This document shows, piece by piece, positions 1-5,334 of a stretch of DNA of 39,698 bases. Within the stretch, counting starts at the first letter, position 1. Each line of letters starts with the position of its first letter. The notes under the pieces are model-generated. The model worked only from the letters and a program-made list of their open reading frames with translations, ran no database searches and had not been told where the DNA came from. Position numbers and translations under genes: made by a program. The stretch spans positions 1-39,698 of the forward strand of contig CAVAVU010000100.1 of assembly GCA_963592205.1 (NCBI GenBank). Reading direction: 5' to 3'. The stretch comes from Claveliimonas sp963592205 (GTDB lineage Bacteria > Bacillota > Clostridia > Lachnospirales > Lachnospiraceae).

Positions 1-84
1 AAAAAGACACCCGATTAGGTGTCGTGTGCGAGTTACTGTAAAAAATAAAGATTTGACAGATGCTCTTACTGAATTAAATGGCAA
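1..84 (+). repeat. Left inverted repeat of tail-tip inversion cassette
   Basis: Positions 1-84 match the reverse complement of 638-721 in the same register (each pair sums to 722). Positions 1-55 are identical to 667-721, positions 56-66 have 5 mismatches, and 67-84 are identical again, giving 79 of 84. Similarity stops sharply after position 84. The repeat may continue left of the window. It encodes the shared N-terminal residues RVTVKNKDL and TELNG of both cassettes, and holds an outward-facing hairpin with GACACC and GGTGTC arms. Confidence 0.95.
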
Positions 85-343
85 TAGCTTTATAAGAATG
101 GAAGTTATATCTGTAACAGTTAATGTTCCGGCGGTTAATACAGCTGGCGTGTACAGTACACCGACGCCACCTGAAGGATTCGAGCTGGTTGCCGCAATAC
201 CAACAAATGCAGCTTCATCATCATGCACCTGGGCGACATGCAAGGCGCAGTCTGACGGCGCTGTATATGTTGCAATGAGGAACTGGACGACATCAACTGC
301 TAATATTCATCCGGAATATACGGCAGTGTATCTAAAAAAATAG
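26..343 (+). CDS. Phage tail-tip / receptor-binding C-terminal cassette A (expressed orientation)
   Basis: This reads as a 105-residue segment from a GTG at 26, but the frame is open to the window start, so it may be the C-terminal end of a longer tail fibre. The first residues (RVTVKNKDL, then TELNG) are shared with the opposing cassette at 346-696; the rest is unrelated and is rich in Val, Thr, Ser and Ala, as in beta-structured phage tip domains. Its stop lies 2 nt from the stop of the opposing cassette. An AGGTG at 17-21 is a poor, close ribosome site for the GTG, which favours read-in from upstream. The tail-tip function is inferred from layout and position before late and lysis genes; I do not recognise the fold. 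Confidence 0.6.
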   Translation: MRVTVKNKDLTDALTELNGNSFIRMEVISVTVNVPAVNTAGVYSTPTPPEGFELVAAIPTNAASSSCTWATCKAQSDGAVYVAMRNWTTSTANIHPEYTAVYLKK

Positions 344-345
344 CT

Positions 346-696
346 TTACCACTGCGGTACCTCTTGCGGTGAATAATATACAAATCCAGTAATACGTATC
401 TGCGTATTAATTGTCTTGTTAAATGTCGCATACAGAGCACCGCCCTTCCAGACAACTCCATCAAAATGTGCATCTGTAGAGACTCCGTCACCATTCATCA
501 CGAATGCGCCGGAATTTTTGTCAGTCGCACTCGGAAATATCTTCTGAAGATCTGCAAGGGTGATGATCTGGACTGATGATGATCCGCTTACTCTTGCAAC
601 TTTGGTAAAGGCTTTGAACTGGAGAATGTTCTCTGTTTTGCCATTTAATTCAGTAACAGCCTTGGACAAATCTTTATTTTTTACAGTAACTCGCAC
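346..696 (-). CDS. Alternative tail-tip cassette B, inverted and probably silent
   Basis: The minus-strand frame is drawn from the GTG at 696-694 that mirrors the GTG of cassette A; the frame stays open to 753 only by chance. Its 116 residues start with the shared RVTVKNKDL and TELNG blocks and then diverge completely from cassette A, with a Gly/Val/Thr-rich body ending near YYSPQEVPQW. Upstream on its own strand there is no ribosome site or constant tail gene, only the leader of the gene at 741. Inverting the 721-bp segment would place it in the reading position of cassette A, so I read it as a stored alternative tip. That role is inference. Confidence 0.6.
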   Translation of the reverse strand: MRVTVKNKDLSKAVTELNGKTENILQFKAFTKVARVSGSSSVQIITLADLQKIFPSATDKNSGAFVMNGDGVSTDAHFDGVVWKGGALYATFNKTINTQIRITGFVYYSPQEVPQW

Positions 697-721
697 ACGA
701 CACCTAATCGGGTGTCTTTTT
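638..721 (-). repeat. Right inverted repeat of tail-tip inversion cassette
   Basis: This is the reverse-complement partner of 1-84 (79 of 84 identical, including a 55-bp perfect block at 667-721 and an 18-bp perfect block at 638-655). The two copies enclose two convergent reading frames and start both with the same residues. No invertase gene (serine Gin/Hin type or tyrosine type) is visible in the window. Confidence 0.95.
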
Positions 722-724
722 TTT
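699..724 (+). terminator. Intrinsic terminator inside the inverted repeat
   Basis: GACACC (699-704) and GGTGTC (711-716) form a 6-bp stem with a 6-nt loop, followed by eight T residues (717-724). The mirror copy at 1-23 would stop minus-strand transcripts leaving the cassette on the left. Both terminators point outward and would keep that position after an inversion. Confidence 0.7.
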
Positions 725-740
725 GAAAGGAGTGATATCC

Positions 741-1112
741 ATGAAAATAACATTCAATGATGCCACAGAACTGACCATCCAGTCAGCGGACATCCAGTTA
801 GGTGACACACTTCTGATCAAGACCATATCCGCTACAGAGGATGAGCTGAAAAGCATCTTTCAGGATCAGACAAAGACAAAAAAGATGGTTGTGAAAGAGC
901 GTGAGTCCACGCTTGCGGAATATGAGAATTACACCAGTATGGATGCTATTGTGAAGTACACGGCTGGTATTCTGGGCGTGATTCTCTACAAGCTCGGGGA
1001 GACACCAGGGGAACAGATGGAGGCTCTGAAAAAGGGGAATGCAGAACTGAAGGAGAATATCGACATGCTCCAGGGATGTATTCTGGAAATGTCCGAGCTG
1101 GTATATCAGTAA
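741..1112 (+). CDS. Conserved phage tail-region protein with C-terminal coiled coil
   Basis: The product has 123 residues; ATG 741 is chosen over an in-frame ATG at 723 because GAAAGGAG lies just upstream of 741. The first half is probably beta-rich and the last third (KGNAELKENIDMLQGC and onward) is a helix ending in LEMSELVYQ. That ending matches the tail of the gene relic at 1308-1571, which ends LEMSEAVYE. Small proteins of this shape sit between tail-fibre and XkdX-like genes in many clostridial prophages. I know no defined function. Confidence 0.75.
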   Translation: MKITFNDATELTIQSADIQLGDTLLIKTISATEDELKSIFQDQTKTKKMVVKERESTLAEYENYTSMDAIVKYTAGILGVILYKLGETPGEQMEALKKGNAELKENIDMLQGCILEMSELVYQ

Positions 1113-1168
1113 TGGTAACTTTATTAACAAATTTATTCATATTATTACAAAATTCAGGAGGTAAAGAA

Positions 1169-1306
1169 ATGATGGCAATGTTATGGGCACAGCAGATTAT
1201 GTTAGGAAAAAAGACTTATGATCAGGTACCGAGACTTTTAAAGGATAAGGTGAAAGAGATCCTGGCTGATTCGGGAATGGAAGAGCTTGCAGTAGAGGAG
1301 CAGTAG
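1169..1306 (+). CDS. XkdX-like small phage protein
   Basis: This is a 45-residue protein with an ideal AGGAGG site at 1156-1161, 7 nt before the ATG. The sequence runs through KKTYDQVPRLLKDKV and ends in an acidic tail. Small proteins with a (K/R)xTYxQVPxxLKxxV core are typical between tail-fibre and lysis genes in Firmicute phages (XkdX / CD1375-like). The role is not established in any phage I know of. The stop is followed 1 nt later by the ATG of the relic at 1308, suggesting an old operon. Confidence 0.7.
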   Translation: MMAMLWAQQIMLGKKTYDQVPRLLKDKVKEILADSGMEELAVEEQ

Positions 1307-1307
1307 T

Positions 1308-1571
1308 ATGGAAAATATTGTATCTGCAAAATTAGATTCCAGATACACATCCACGCTGGGAGTATGGCAGTATGATTACGGTCAGGTGCTCCGGATCACA
1401 GGTCCGGAGCACCTCCGGCGGTGGAGGTGCAGTTCTCTTTGAGCGAGAAATCCGGGGAGACATTATCCAGAGCCCGAACCACTCCCGGAGGAAAGAATCG
1501 CGAAGCTGGAAGAACAGAATCAGTTCCTGACAGAATGTCTCTTAGAGATGTCTGAGGCTGTATATGAGTAG
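1308..1571 (+). pseudogene. Fused, frameshifted relic of two phage tail genes
   Basis: ATG 1308 begins a frame resembling the start of BppU-type baseplate/tail proteins (VSAKLDSRYTSTLGVWQYDYG), which stops after about 45 codons. The matching continuation (APPAVEVQFSLSEKSGE) lies in another frame from about 1410. A third frame then carries PEPLPEERIAKLEEQNQF and LEMSEAVYE up to the TAG at 1569-1571, which resembles the C terminus of the protein at 741-1112. A large deletion plus at least one frameshift has joined the head of one gene to the tail of another. This fills most of the gap between 1306 and 1647. Confidence 0.7.
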
Positions 1572-1595
1572 AGGTGACCATATGGGGATCAGAGC

Positions 1596-1619
1596 AAGAC
1601 CTTAACAGGTCTTATTTTT
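1596..1619 (+). terminator. Intrinsic terminator after the tail-gene relic
   Basis: AAGACCT (1596-1602) and AGGTCTT (1607-1613) form a 7-bp stem with a TAAC loop, followed by ATTTTT. It separates the tail genes from the lysis genes. Confidence 0.7.
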
Positions 1620-1646
1620 GTACGATTTTCAAGAAAGGACATAACT

Positions 1647-1898
1647 ATGGAGACAATTATCTCGGCCTGCATTTCTGCCGCAGTAACGCTTCTGGTTTGC
1701 CTGATTAGCAATCACGGACAACAGGAGAAGACCAGAGCACTTATGGAGTACAAGCTGGATGAGCTCACAAAAAGAGTTGATAAGCATAATAATACAATAG
1801 AACGTACTTATCACTTGGAAGAACAGATGGCATTGCAGGAAGAAAAAATGAAAGTAGCAAATCATAGAATTTCAGATTTAGAAAGGAAGGTAGATTAA
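1647..1898 (+). CDS. Holin-associated phage membrane/coiled-coil protein
   Basis: The product has 83 residues. The N terminus is one hydrophobic segment (about residues 4-22, ISACISAAVTLLVCLI), followed by a charged helix to the end with heptad-like spacing and an LERKVD terminus. A ribosome site (AAGAAAGGAC) precedes the ATG. The stop codon is immediately followed by the holin ATG, with no spacer, so the two are translated together. This shape resembles XhlA/holin-accessory proteins of Firmicute phages, which help position or regulate the holin; the exact family is not certain. Confidence 0.75.
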   Translation: METIISACISAAVTLLVCLISNHGQQEKTRALMEYKLDELTKRVDKHNNTIERTYHLEEQMALQEEKMKVANHRISDLERKVD

Positions 1899-2105
1899 AT
1901 GAAAGATTGGAAGAAATGGGCAAAATGTGCAGGAATCAGAGCAGTGAAGACCGTAGCGCAGACCGCAGTAGCAACCATCGGAACAGCGACAGTGCTTAAC
2001 CAGGTTGATGCGAAACTGGTGGTATCAGCATCAGTGCTGGCAGGAATCCTGTCACTGTTGACCAGTGTAGCTACCGGATTGCCAGAGTGTAGTGAAGGCG
2101 AGTAA
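1899..2105 (+). CDS. Phage holin, r1t type (copy 1)
   Basis: This 68-residue protein should form the membrane lesion that lets an endolysin reach the wall. It has a basic N terminus (MKDWKKWAKC), an amphipathic stretch (IRAVKTVAQTAVATIGTAT) and a hydrophobic segment near residues 40-60 (VVSASVLAGILSLLTSVATG) ending in GLPE, as in the r1t holin family. It is 57 of 68 identical to the second holin at 5101-5307. It directly abuts the gene at 1647. An endolysin would normally follow, but here a separate module with its own promoter begins. Confidence 0.85.
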   Translation: MKDWKKWAKCAGIRAVKTVAQTAVATIGTATVLNQVDAKLVVSASVLAGILSLLTSVATGLPECSEGE

Positions 2106-2144
2106 TCGCCCTCTACATTTTTCTACAAAATAATTAAAAACCTC

Positions 2145-2199
2145 TTGACTTTTGTAGCTCAAAAGTATATAATAAAGACAGTTAAGGAAGGGACTTAAC
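2145..2199 (+). promoter_or_regulatory. Strong sigma-A promoter with palindrome at the transcript start
   Basis: TTGACT (2145-2150) and TATAAT (2168-2173) are 17 bp apart. Just downstream, GTTAAG (2181-2186) and CTTAAC (2194-2199) form a perfect 6-bp inverted repeat around the expected start site, possibly an operator or a 5' hairpin. It drives the small genes at 2235 and 2460 and perhaps the regulator at 2767. Confidence 0.8.
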
Positions 2200-2234
2200 G
2201 AATAGGGCAGGCAAGTAGCCGGAAAGGAGTAAAG

Positions 2235-2375
2235 ATGGAAGAAGAAATGAATCAGGCAGAAGTTTCAAGAGACGAAACAGAGCAGAAGATGGTTTACAAA
2301 TTTCTCTTAATGATTAAGGAAAGTAAAACATTGGAAGAACTGGAAGAAAAAACAAAGGCTCTGCTTAACAAATAA
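2235..2375 (+). CDS. Small acidic helical protein, unknown
   Basis: A 46-residue reading frame starts at ATG 2235 behind a good ribosome site (GGAAAGGAG). It is Glu/Lys rich, begins MEEEMNQAEV and ends LEELEEKTKALLNK, so it is probably entirely helical. It is the first gene after the strong promoter at 2145. No family is recognised. A strong stem-loop follows it at 2395-2421. Confidence 0.6.
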   Translation: MEEEMNQAEVSRDETEQKMVYKFLLMIKESKTLEELEEKTKALLNK

Positions 2376-2394
2376 GCAAAGCCAACAAACCAAA

Positions 2395-2421
2395 GTCGGG
2401 CGGTACTTGCCACCGCCTGAC
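2395..2421 (+). promoter_or_regulatory. Strong stem-loop between two small phage genes
   Basis: GTCGGGCGGT (2395-2404) pairs with ACCGCCTGAC (2412-2421) over 10 bp with one G-U pair, around a 7-nt loop. No T run follows, so it is not a standard terminator. It could stabilise the upstream message or control the gene at 2460. Confidence 0.5.
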
Positions 2422-2459
2422 ACGCTTAGAATAGCAGTTATACAGGCAAGAGTCAAGAG

Positions 2460-2642
2460 GTGAGAACAGTAGAAAAAAAGAAAATGGGAAGACCCACAGA
2501 TTCTCCTAAAAAGAAACCGCGTCAGGTGAGATTGGATGATGAGTGTAGCGATATTTTAGATAAATATTGCGCACAAGAAAAAATTCCTCAAGCGGAGGGA
2601 ATTCGGCGGGGAATAAAAAAGTTAAAAGAAGATATTAAATAA
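2460..2642 (+). CDS. Small ribbon-helix-helix-like DNA-binding protein
   Basis: The product is up to 60 residues. The part MGRPTDSPKKKPRQVRLDDE followed by a helix pair (CSDILDKYCAQEKIPQAEGIRRGIKKL) fits the ribbon-helix-helix pattern: a short basic strand with alternating side chains, then two helices. GTG 2460 is the first start; ATG 2484 is a plausible alternative giving 52 residues, and neither has an ideal ribosome site. It lies behind the promoter at 2145 and probably regulates this module. Confidence 0.65.
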   Translation: MRTVEKKKMGRPTDSPKKKPRQVRLDDECSDILDKYCAQEKIPQAEGIRRGIKKLKEDIK

Positions 2643-2647
2643 TAAAA

Positions 2648-2684
2648 AACAGTCGTAGCACCGACCAAAGCACAAACGACTGTT
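2648..2684. terminator. Hairpin, possible bidirectional terminator
   Basis: AACAGTCGT (2648-2656) and ACGACTGTT (2676-2684) form a perfect 9-bp stem with a 19-nt loop. An A run precedes it and only a short T run follows, so it is a weak terminator on the plus strand and a better one on the minus strand. Confidence 0.5.
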
Positions 2685-2690
2685 TAGGTT

Positions 2691-2733
2691 AGAAGTTTCC
2701 TTCTGTAAATATTATAATGCAGATAGGAACTTC
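2691..2733 (+). promoter_or_regulatory. Inverted repeat around a -10-like box before the ORF6N gene
   Basis: AGAAGTTTCC near 2691-2700 is mirrored by GGAACTTCT near 2727-2735 with one extra base. Between them lies TATAAT (2713-2718). No good -35 is seen 17 bp upstream. The arrangement suggests a regulated or structured leader for the gene at 2767; this is a weak call. Confidence 0.35.
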
Positions 2734-2766
2734 TTTCAAGAATCAAAATTTGAAAGGGGATTTATT

Positions 2767-3381
2767 ATGCAGTTACCAGAAACCGTAGAATTTGAAGGAA
2801 CAAGAGTTTTGACTACTTGCCAAATTGCAGATGCTTATGAGACAAAGGAAATTCAGATACATCAGAATTTTAAAAATAACAGGATACGATTTGTTGAAGG
2901 AAAGCATTACATATCATTGTCCGGAGACGAATTAAAAGCATTCAAGAACCATCTAGAAAAAATCGAGGTGGTTAAAAGCAGAGCATCTCACCTGTATCTA
3001 TGGACAGAAAAAGGCGCATTGCTTCATGCCAAGTCATTAAACACAGATAAGGCATGGGAAGTATATGATTATCTTGTAGACTTTTACTTCCGGGCAAAAG
3101 AAGAGCCGAAGCCTGTTCCGAAAGTGAAGATGCCAGAACCTAAGCCACTTATGTGGACAGTAGTAGACGTGCCTGAAAATCCTGAGATTTTAAGCGCGAT
3201 TCAAAAATTAAAAGATGATATTACCTGCATGGAAGTATTGTTGGAGGATTGTAAAGTGTATGCAAGCGAAGACGTTTATAAGGAGAAGCGCCGGGCAACT
3301 GCGGAAGTAGTTCACATTATAGTCAATGACATGACAAAATGGTTGAATCTAAAGCCAAGATTAATTCAAAAGCAGTATTAG
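2767..3381 (+). CDS. ORF6N-domain phage regulator / antirepressor-like protein
   Basis: The product has 204 residues behind GAAAGGGGA. Residues 1 to about 110 match the ORF6N type of phage DNA-binding domain: an N-terminal block (VEFEGTRVLTTCQIADAYET), then IRFVEGKHYISLSGDELKAF and LYLWTEKGALLHAKSLNTDKAW, as in Rha and KilA-N relatives. A proline-rich linker (near PKPVPKVKMPEPKP) leads to a helical C-terminal domain of about 85 residues that I do not recognise. Such proteins act as antirepressors or phage regulators. It sits oddly between a holin and an endolysin, inside what looks like an inserted module. Confidence 0.8.
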   Translation: MQLPETVEFEGTRVLTTCQIADAYETKEIQIHQNFKNNRIRFVEGKHYISLSGDELKAFKNHLEKIEVVKSRASHLYLWTEKGALLHAKSLNTDKAWEVYDYLVDFYFRAKEEPKPVPKVKMPEPKPLMWTVVDVPENPEILSAIQKLKDDITCMEVLLEDCKVYASEDVYKEKRRATAEVVHIIVNDMTKWLNLKPRLIQKQY

Positions 3382-3452
3382 TTAATTTGGAGAGTTTGTT
3401 AAAAGGACAGGCTCTCTTTTTATGTGCGACATCGCACAGGAAGGAGTATATT

Positions 3453-4373
3453 ATGAGTAACAGTGGATTAGTTAATTACACAAAAATATCACCAAATAAG
3501 ACCAGCCCGAGACGGAATAAGATTGACCGCATTACCATCCATCACATGGCTGGAAACCTTACCGTTGAGACGTGCGGCAATGTATTTGCACCAGCGAGCA
3601 GACAGGCATCATCCAACTATGGCATTGGATCAGATGGAAGAGTTGGAATGTACGTTGAAGAAAAGGATAGAGCATGGACTTCTTCATCCGGCGCAAATGA
3701 CCACAGAGCCGTGACAATCGAAGTCGCAGATAATAAGATCGGTAACGGCTGGGGATGCTCTAGTGCGGCGATGGCGAAGCTGATTCTGTTGTGTGCGGAT
3801 ATCTGTCGGAGAAATGGCATCAAGAAGCTGACCTATACCGGAGACACAAAAGGAAACATGACACTGCATAAGTGGTTTGCATCAACAGACTGTCCGGGTG
3901 CATATCTGGAATCCCAGATGCCTACGATCGCATCAGAGGTTAACAAATTGCTGGCAAGCGGAGCGACGACCTACACATGGAAAGGCGCTACAGCAACTGG
4001 TGGATCTGTTCCAACCTCTTCCGGAAATGCATCATCTGGTAAGATCGCAGTGGATGGAAGCTGGGGCGTGGCCACAACAAAGAAAGCACAGGCTGTATTT
4101 GGTACAGTGCAGGACGGCATTATCAGCGGTCAGCCGATCAGCAACAAGAAATATCTAGCGAATGCTTATACCGGAAGCTGGCAGTTTGTTAGTGGTCGTG
4201 CAATCGGATCTAATCTGATCAGAGCTATCCAGAGACGAATTGGAGCAACGGTAGACGGATACTTCGGGCGTGGATCCGTAATGGCGTTACAGAAATTCCT
4301 TGGCGTAACTGTTGACGGAAGCATGGGACCAGCAACGGTGAAAGCTTTCCAGAGTTGGTTGAACAAGCAATAG
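3453..4373 (+). CDS. Endolysin: Amidase_2 N-acetylmuramoyl-L-alanine amidase with C-terminal wall-binding domain
   Basis: The 306-residue enzyme would cut the bond between MurNAc and the stem peptide. The start at 3453 is set by AGGAAGGAG; upstream in-frame sequence overlaps the previous gene. The catalytic part (about residues 1-170) shows the zinc-ligand pattern of the family: H30/H31 in ITIHHMAG, then H139 and C147 in LHKWFASTDCPG. After a Gly/Ser/Thr linker near 180-200, residues about 205-306 form a peptidoglycan-binding region (IDRRIG-like and KAFQSWLNKQ repeats). The stop is followed at once by the last 12 codons of a different, SPOR-type amidase. It is unrelated to the second endolysin at 5335. 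Confidence 0.9.
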   Translation: MSNSGLVNYTKISPNKTSPRRNKIDRITIHHMAGNLTVETCGNVFAPASRQASSNYGIGSDGRVGMYVEEKDRAWTSSSGANDHRAVTIEVADNKIGNGWGCSSAAMAKLILLCADICRRNGIKKLTYTGDTKGNMTLHKWFASTDCPGAYLESQMPTIASEVNKLLASGATTYTWKGATATGGSVPTSSGNASSGKIAVDGSWGVATTKKAQAVFGTVQDGIISGQPISNKKYLANAYTGSWQFVSGRAIGSNLIRAIQRRIGATVDGYFGRGSVMALQKFLGVTVDGSMGPATVKAFQSWLNKQ

Positions 4374-4374
4374 G

Positions 4375-4416
4375 AGTGAGTTGAAATCCAAGGGATATCA
4401 GGTTATTATTGTGTAG
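4375..4416 (+). pseudogene. 3' remnant of a SPOR-domain amidase
   Basis: In frame with 4378, the codons read ELKSKGYQVIIV and stop at 4414-4416. The endolysin at 5335-5979 ends ELKAKGYQAVIV, and the two 36-nt ends (4381-4416 and 5944-5979) differ at only 6 positions. The remnant begins directly after the stop of the Amidase_2 gene, so an Amidase_3/SPOR endolysin once ended here and was replaced, leaving its last codons. Confidence 0.75.
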
Positions 4417-4430
4417 AGTTTCTCCTATAT

Positions 4431-4452
4431 AGTAACCCCTAAAATAGTTACT
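4431..4452. repeat. Short inverted repeat at the phage/cotJC junction
   Basis: AGTAAC (4431-4436) and GTTACT (4447-4452) flank a 10-nt spacer exactly between the SPOR remnant and the start of cotJC similarity. It might be part of an attachment or crossover site, but no second copy is available in the window to test this. Confidence 0.3.
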
Positions 4453-4463
4453 TCTACAGATTA

Positions 4464-4901
4464 TGGGATAACGAACTTGCCCATCTTGAAATTGTCTGCG
4501 CCATCGTCTACCAGCTCACCCGCAATCTGACAGTCGAACAGTTAAAGGAATCCGGCTTCGACAAATACTATGTGGATCATACTCTTGCTTTGTGGCCCCA
4601 GTCAGCCGGAGGTGTACCATGGAGTGCCACAACATTCCAATCCAAAGGCGATCCGATCACTGATCTTCACGAGGATATGGCAGCCGAGCAAAAAGCCCGC
4701 ACTACCTACGATAATATCCTACGTCTGGTAAAAGATCCGGAAGTCGCTGATCCGATCCGTTTCCTCCGGGCGCGCGAAATTGTACACTATCAGAGATTTG
4801 GTGAAAGTCTCAGAATTGTACAGGATCGTCTGGATAGCAAGAATTTCTATGCATTCAATCCGGAATTTGATAACAGACGCTCTGGAAAATGTTGTGATTA
4901 A
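4464..4901 (+). pseudogene. cotJC: 5'-truncated cotJC (spore coat, manganese-catalase family)
   Basis: The frame reads NELAHLEIVCAIVYQLTR near 4470 and continues through FDKYYVDHTLALWPQ, FQSKGDPITDLHEDMAAEQ, ARTTYDNILRL and REIVHYQRFGE to VQDRLDSKNFYAFNP. This is the C-terminal two thirds of CotJC, a coat protein of the manganese catalase family that normally has about 190-200 residues. The first 50-60 residues, including the start codon and one metal-ligand region, are missing; the ELAHLE ligand motif remains. Codons end in C more often than in the neighbours. The native terminator follows at 4920. It is a chromosomal fragment caught between two phage lysis modules. Confidence 0.85.
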
Positions 4902-4919
4902 AGCTGAATAGCAGTTATT

Positions 4920-4952
4920 AAATCCGTCTCTGCTTGACAGGGGCGGATTTTT
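4920..4952 (+). terminator. Intrinsic terminator of the cotJC fragment
   Basis: AAATCCG (4920-4926) pairs with CGGATTT (4944-4950); the inner bases extend the stem by six pairs, two of them G-U, to a CTTGA loop. T residues follow the stem. Confidence 0.75.
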
Positions 4953-5100
4953 ATGTGGGAAATAAGTTGAAAATTTATTTTTTATCATATTCTTATGAAA
5001 AAGAGATAGAACAGTGGAATATCCATCTGCGCAAACATATACTATAGCACTCCCGATTCTTCTGGAGTATATCATCTGGCTTCAAAAAAGGAGAACTCGT

Positions 5101-5307
5101 ATGAAAAATTGGAAAAGATGGGCGAAATGCGCTGGAATCAGAGCAGTAAAGACGATATCGCAGACCGCGGTTGCAACGATTGGCACGGCAACGGCGCTTG
5201 GTCAGATAGATGTAAAGCTAGTGGTATCAGCCTCCGTGTTGGCAGGAATTTTGTCTATATTGACCAGTGTGGCTACCGGATTGCCAGAATGTAGTGGGAG
5301 CGAGTAA
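5101..5307 (+). CDS. Phage holin, r1t type (copy 2)
   Basis: This 68-residue holin is 57 of 68 identical to copy 1 at 1899-2105, with the same length, KCAGIRAVKT core, hydrophobic segment and TGLPEC ending. The start at 5101 has AAAGGAG upstream. An in-frame GTG at 5014 would add 29 residues (beginning VEYPSAQTY), but homology and the ribosome site support 5101. It is followed 27 nt later by an endolysin gene, so this is an intact two-gene lysis module. The coiled-coil partner found before copy 1 is absent here. Confidence 0.85.
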   Translation: MKNWKRWAKCAGIRAVKTISQTAVATIGTATALGQIDVKLVVSASVLAGILSILTSVATGLPECSGSE

Positions 5308-5334
5308 TTGTTTTCTTTGAAAGGAGAGATGTAT

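Noticed and set aside
1..721. Diversity-generating retroelement (template and variable repeats)
   Set aside because: The repeats are inverted and nearly identical rather than direct with adenine-specific changes, and no reverse transcriptase is seen.
5014..5100. N-terminal extension of holin copy 2 from GTG 5014
   Set aside because: Copy 1 begins exactly at the later ATG, and AAAGGAG serves ATG 5101; the extension is probably chance open frame.
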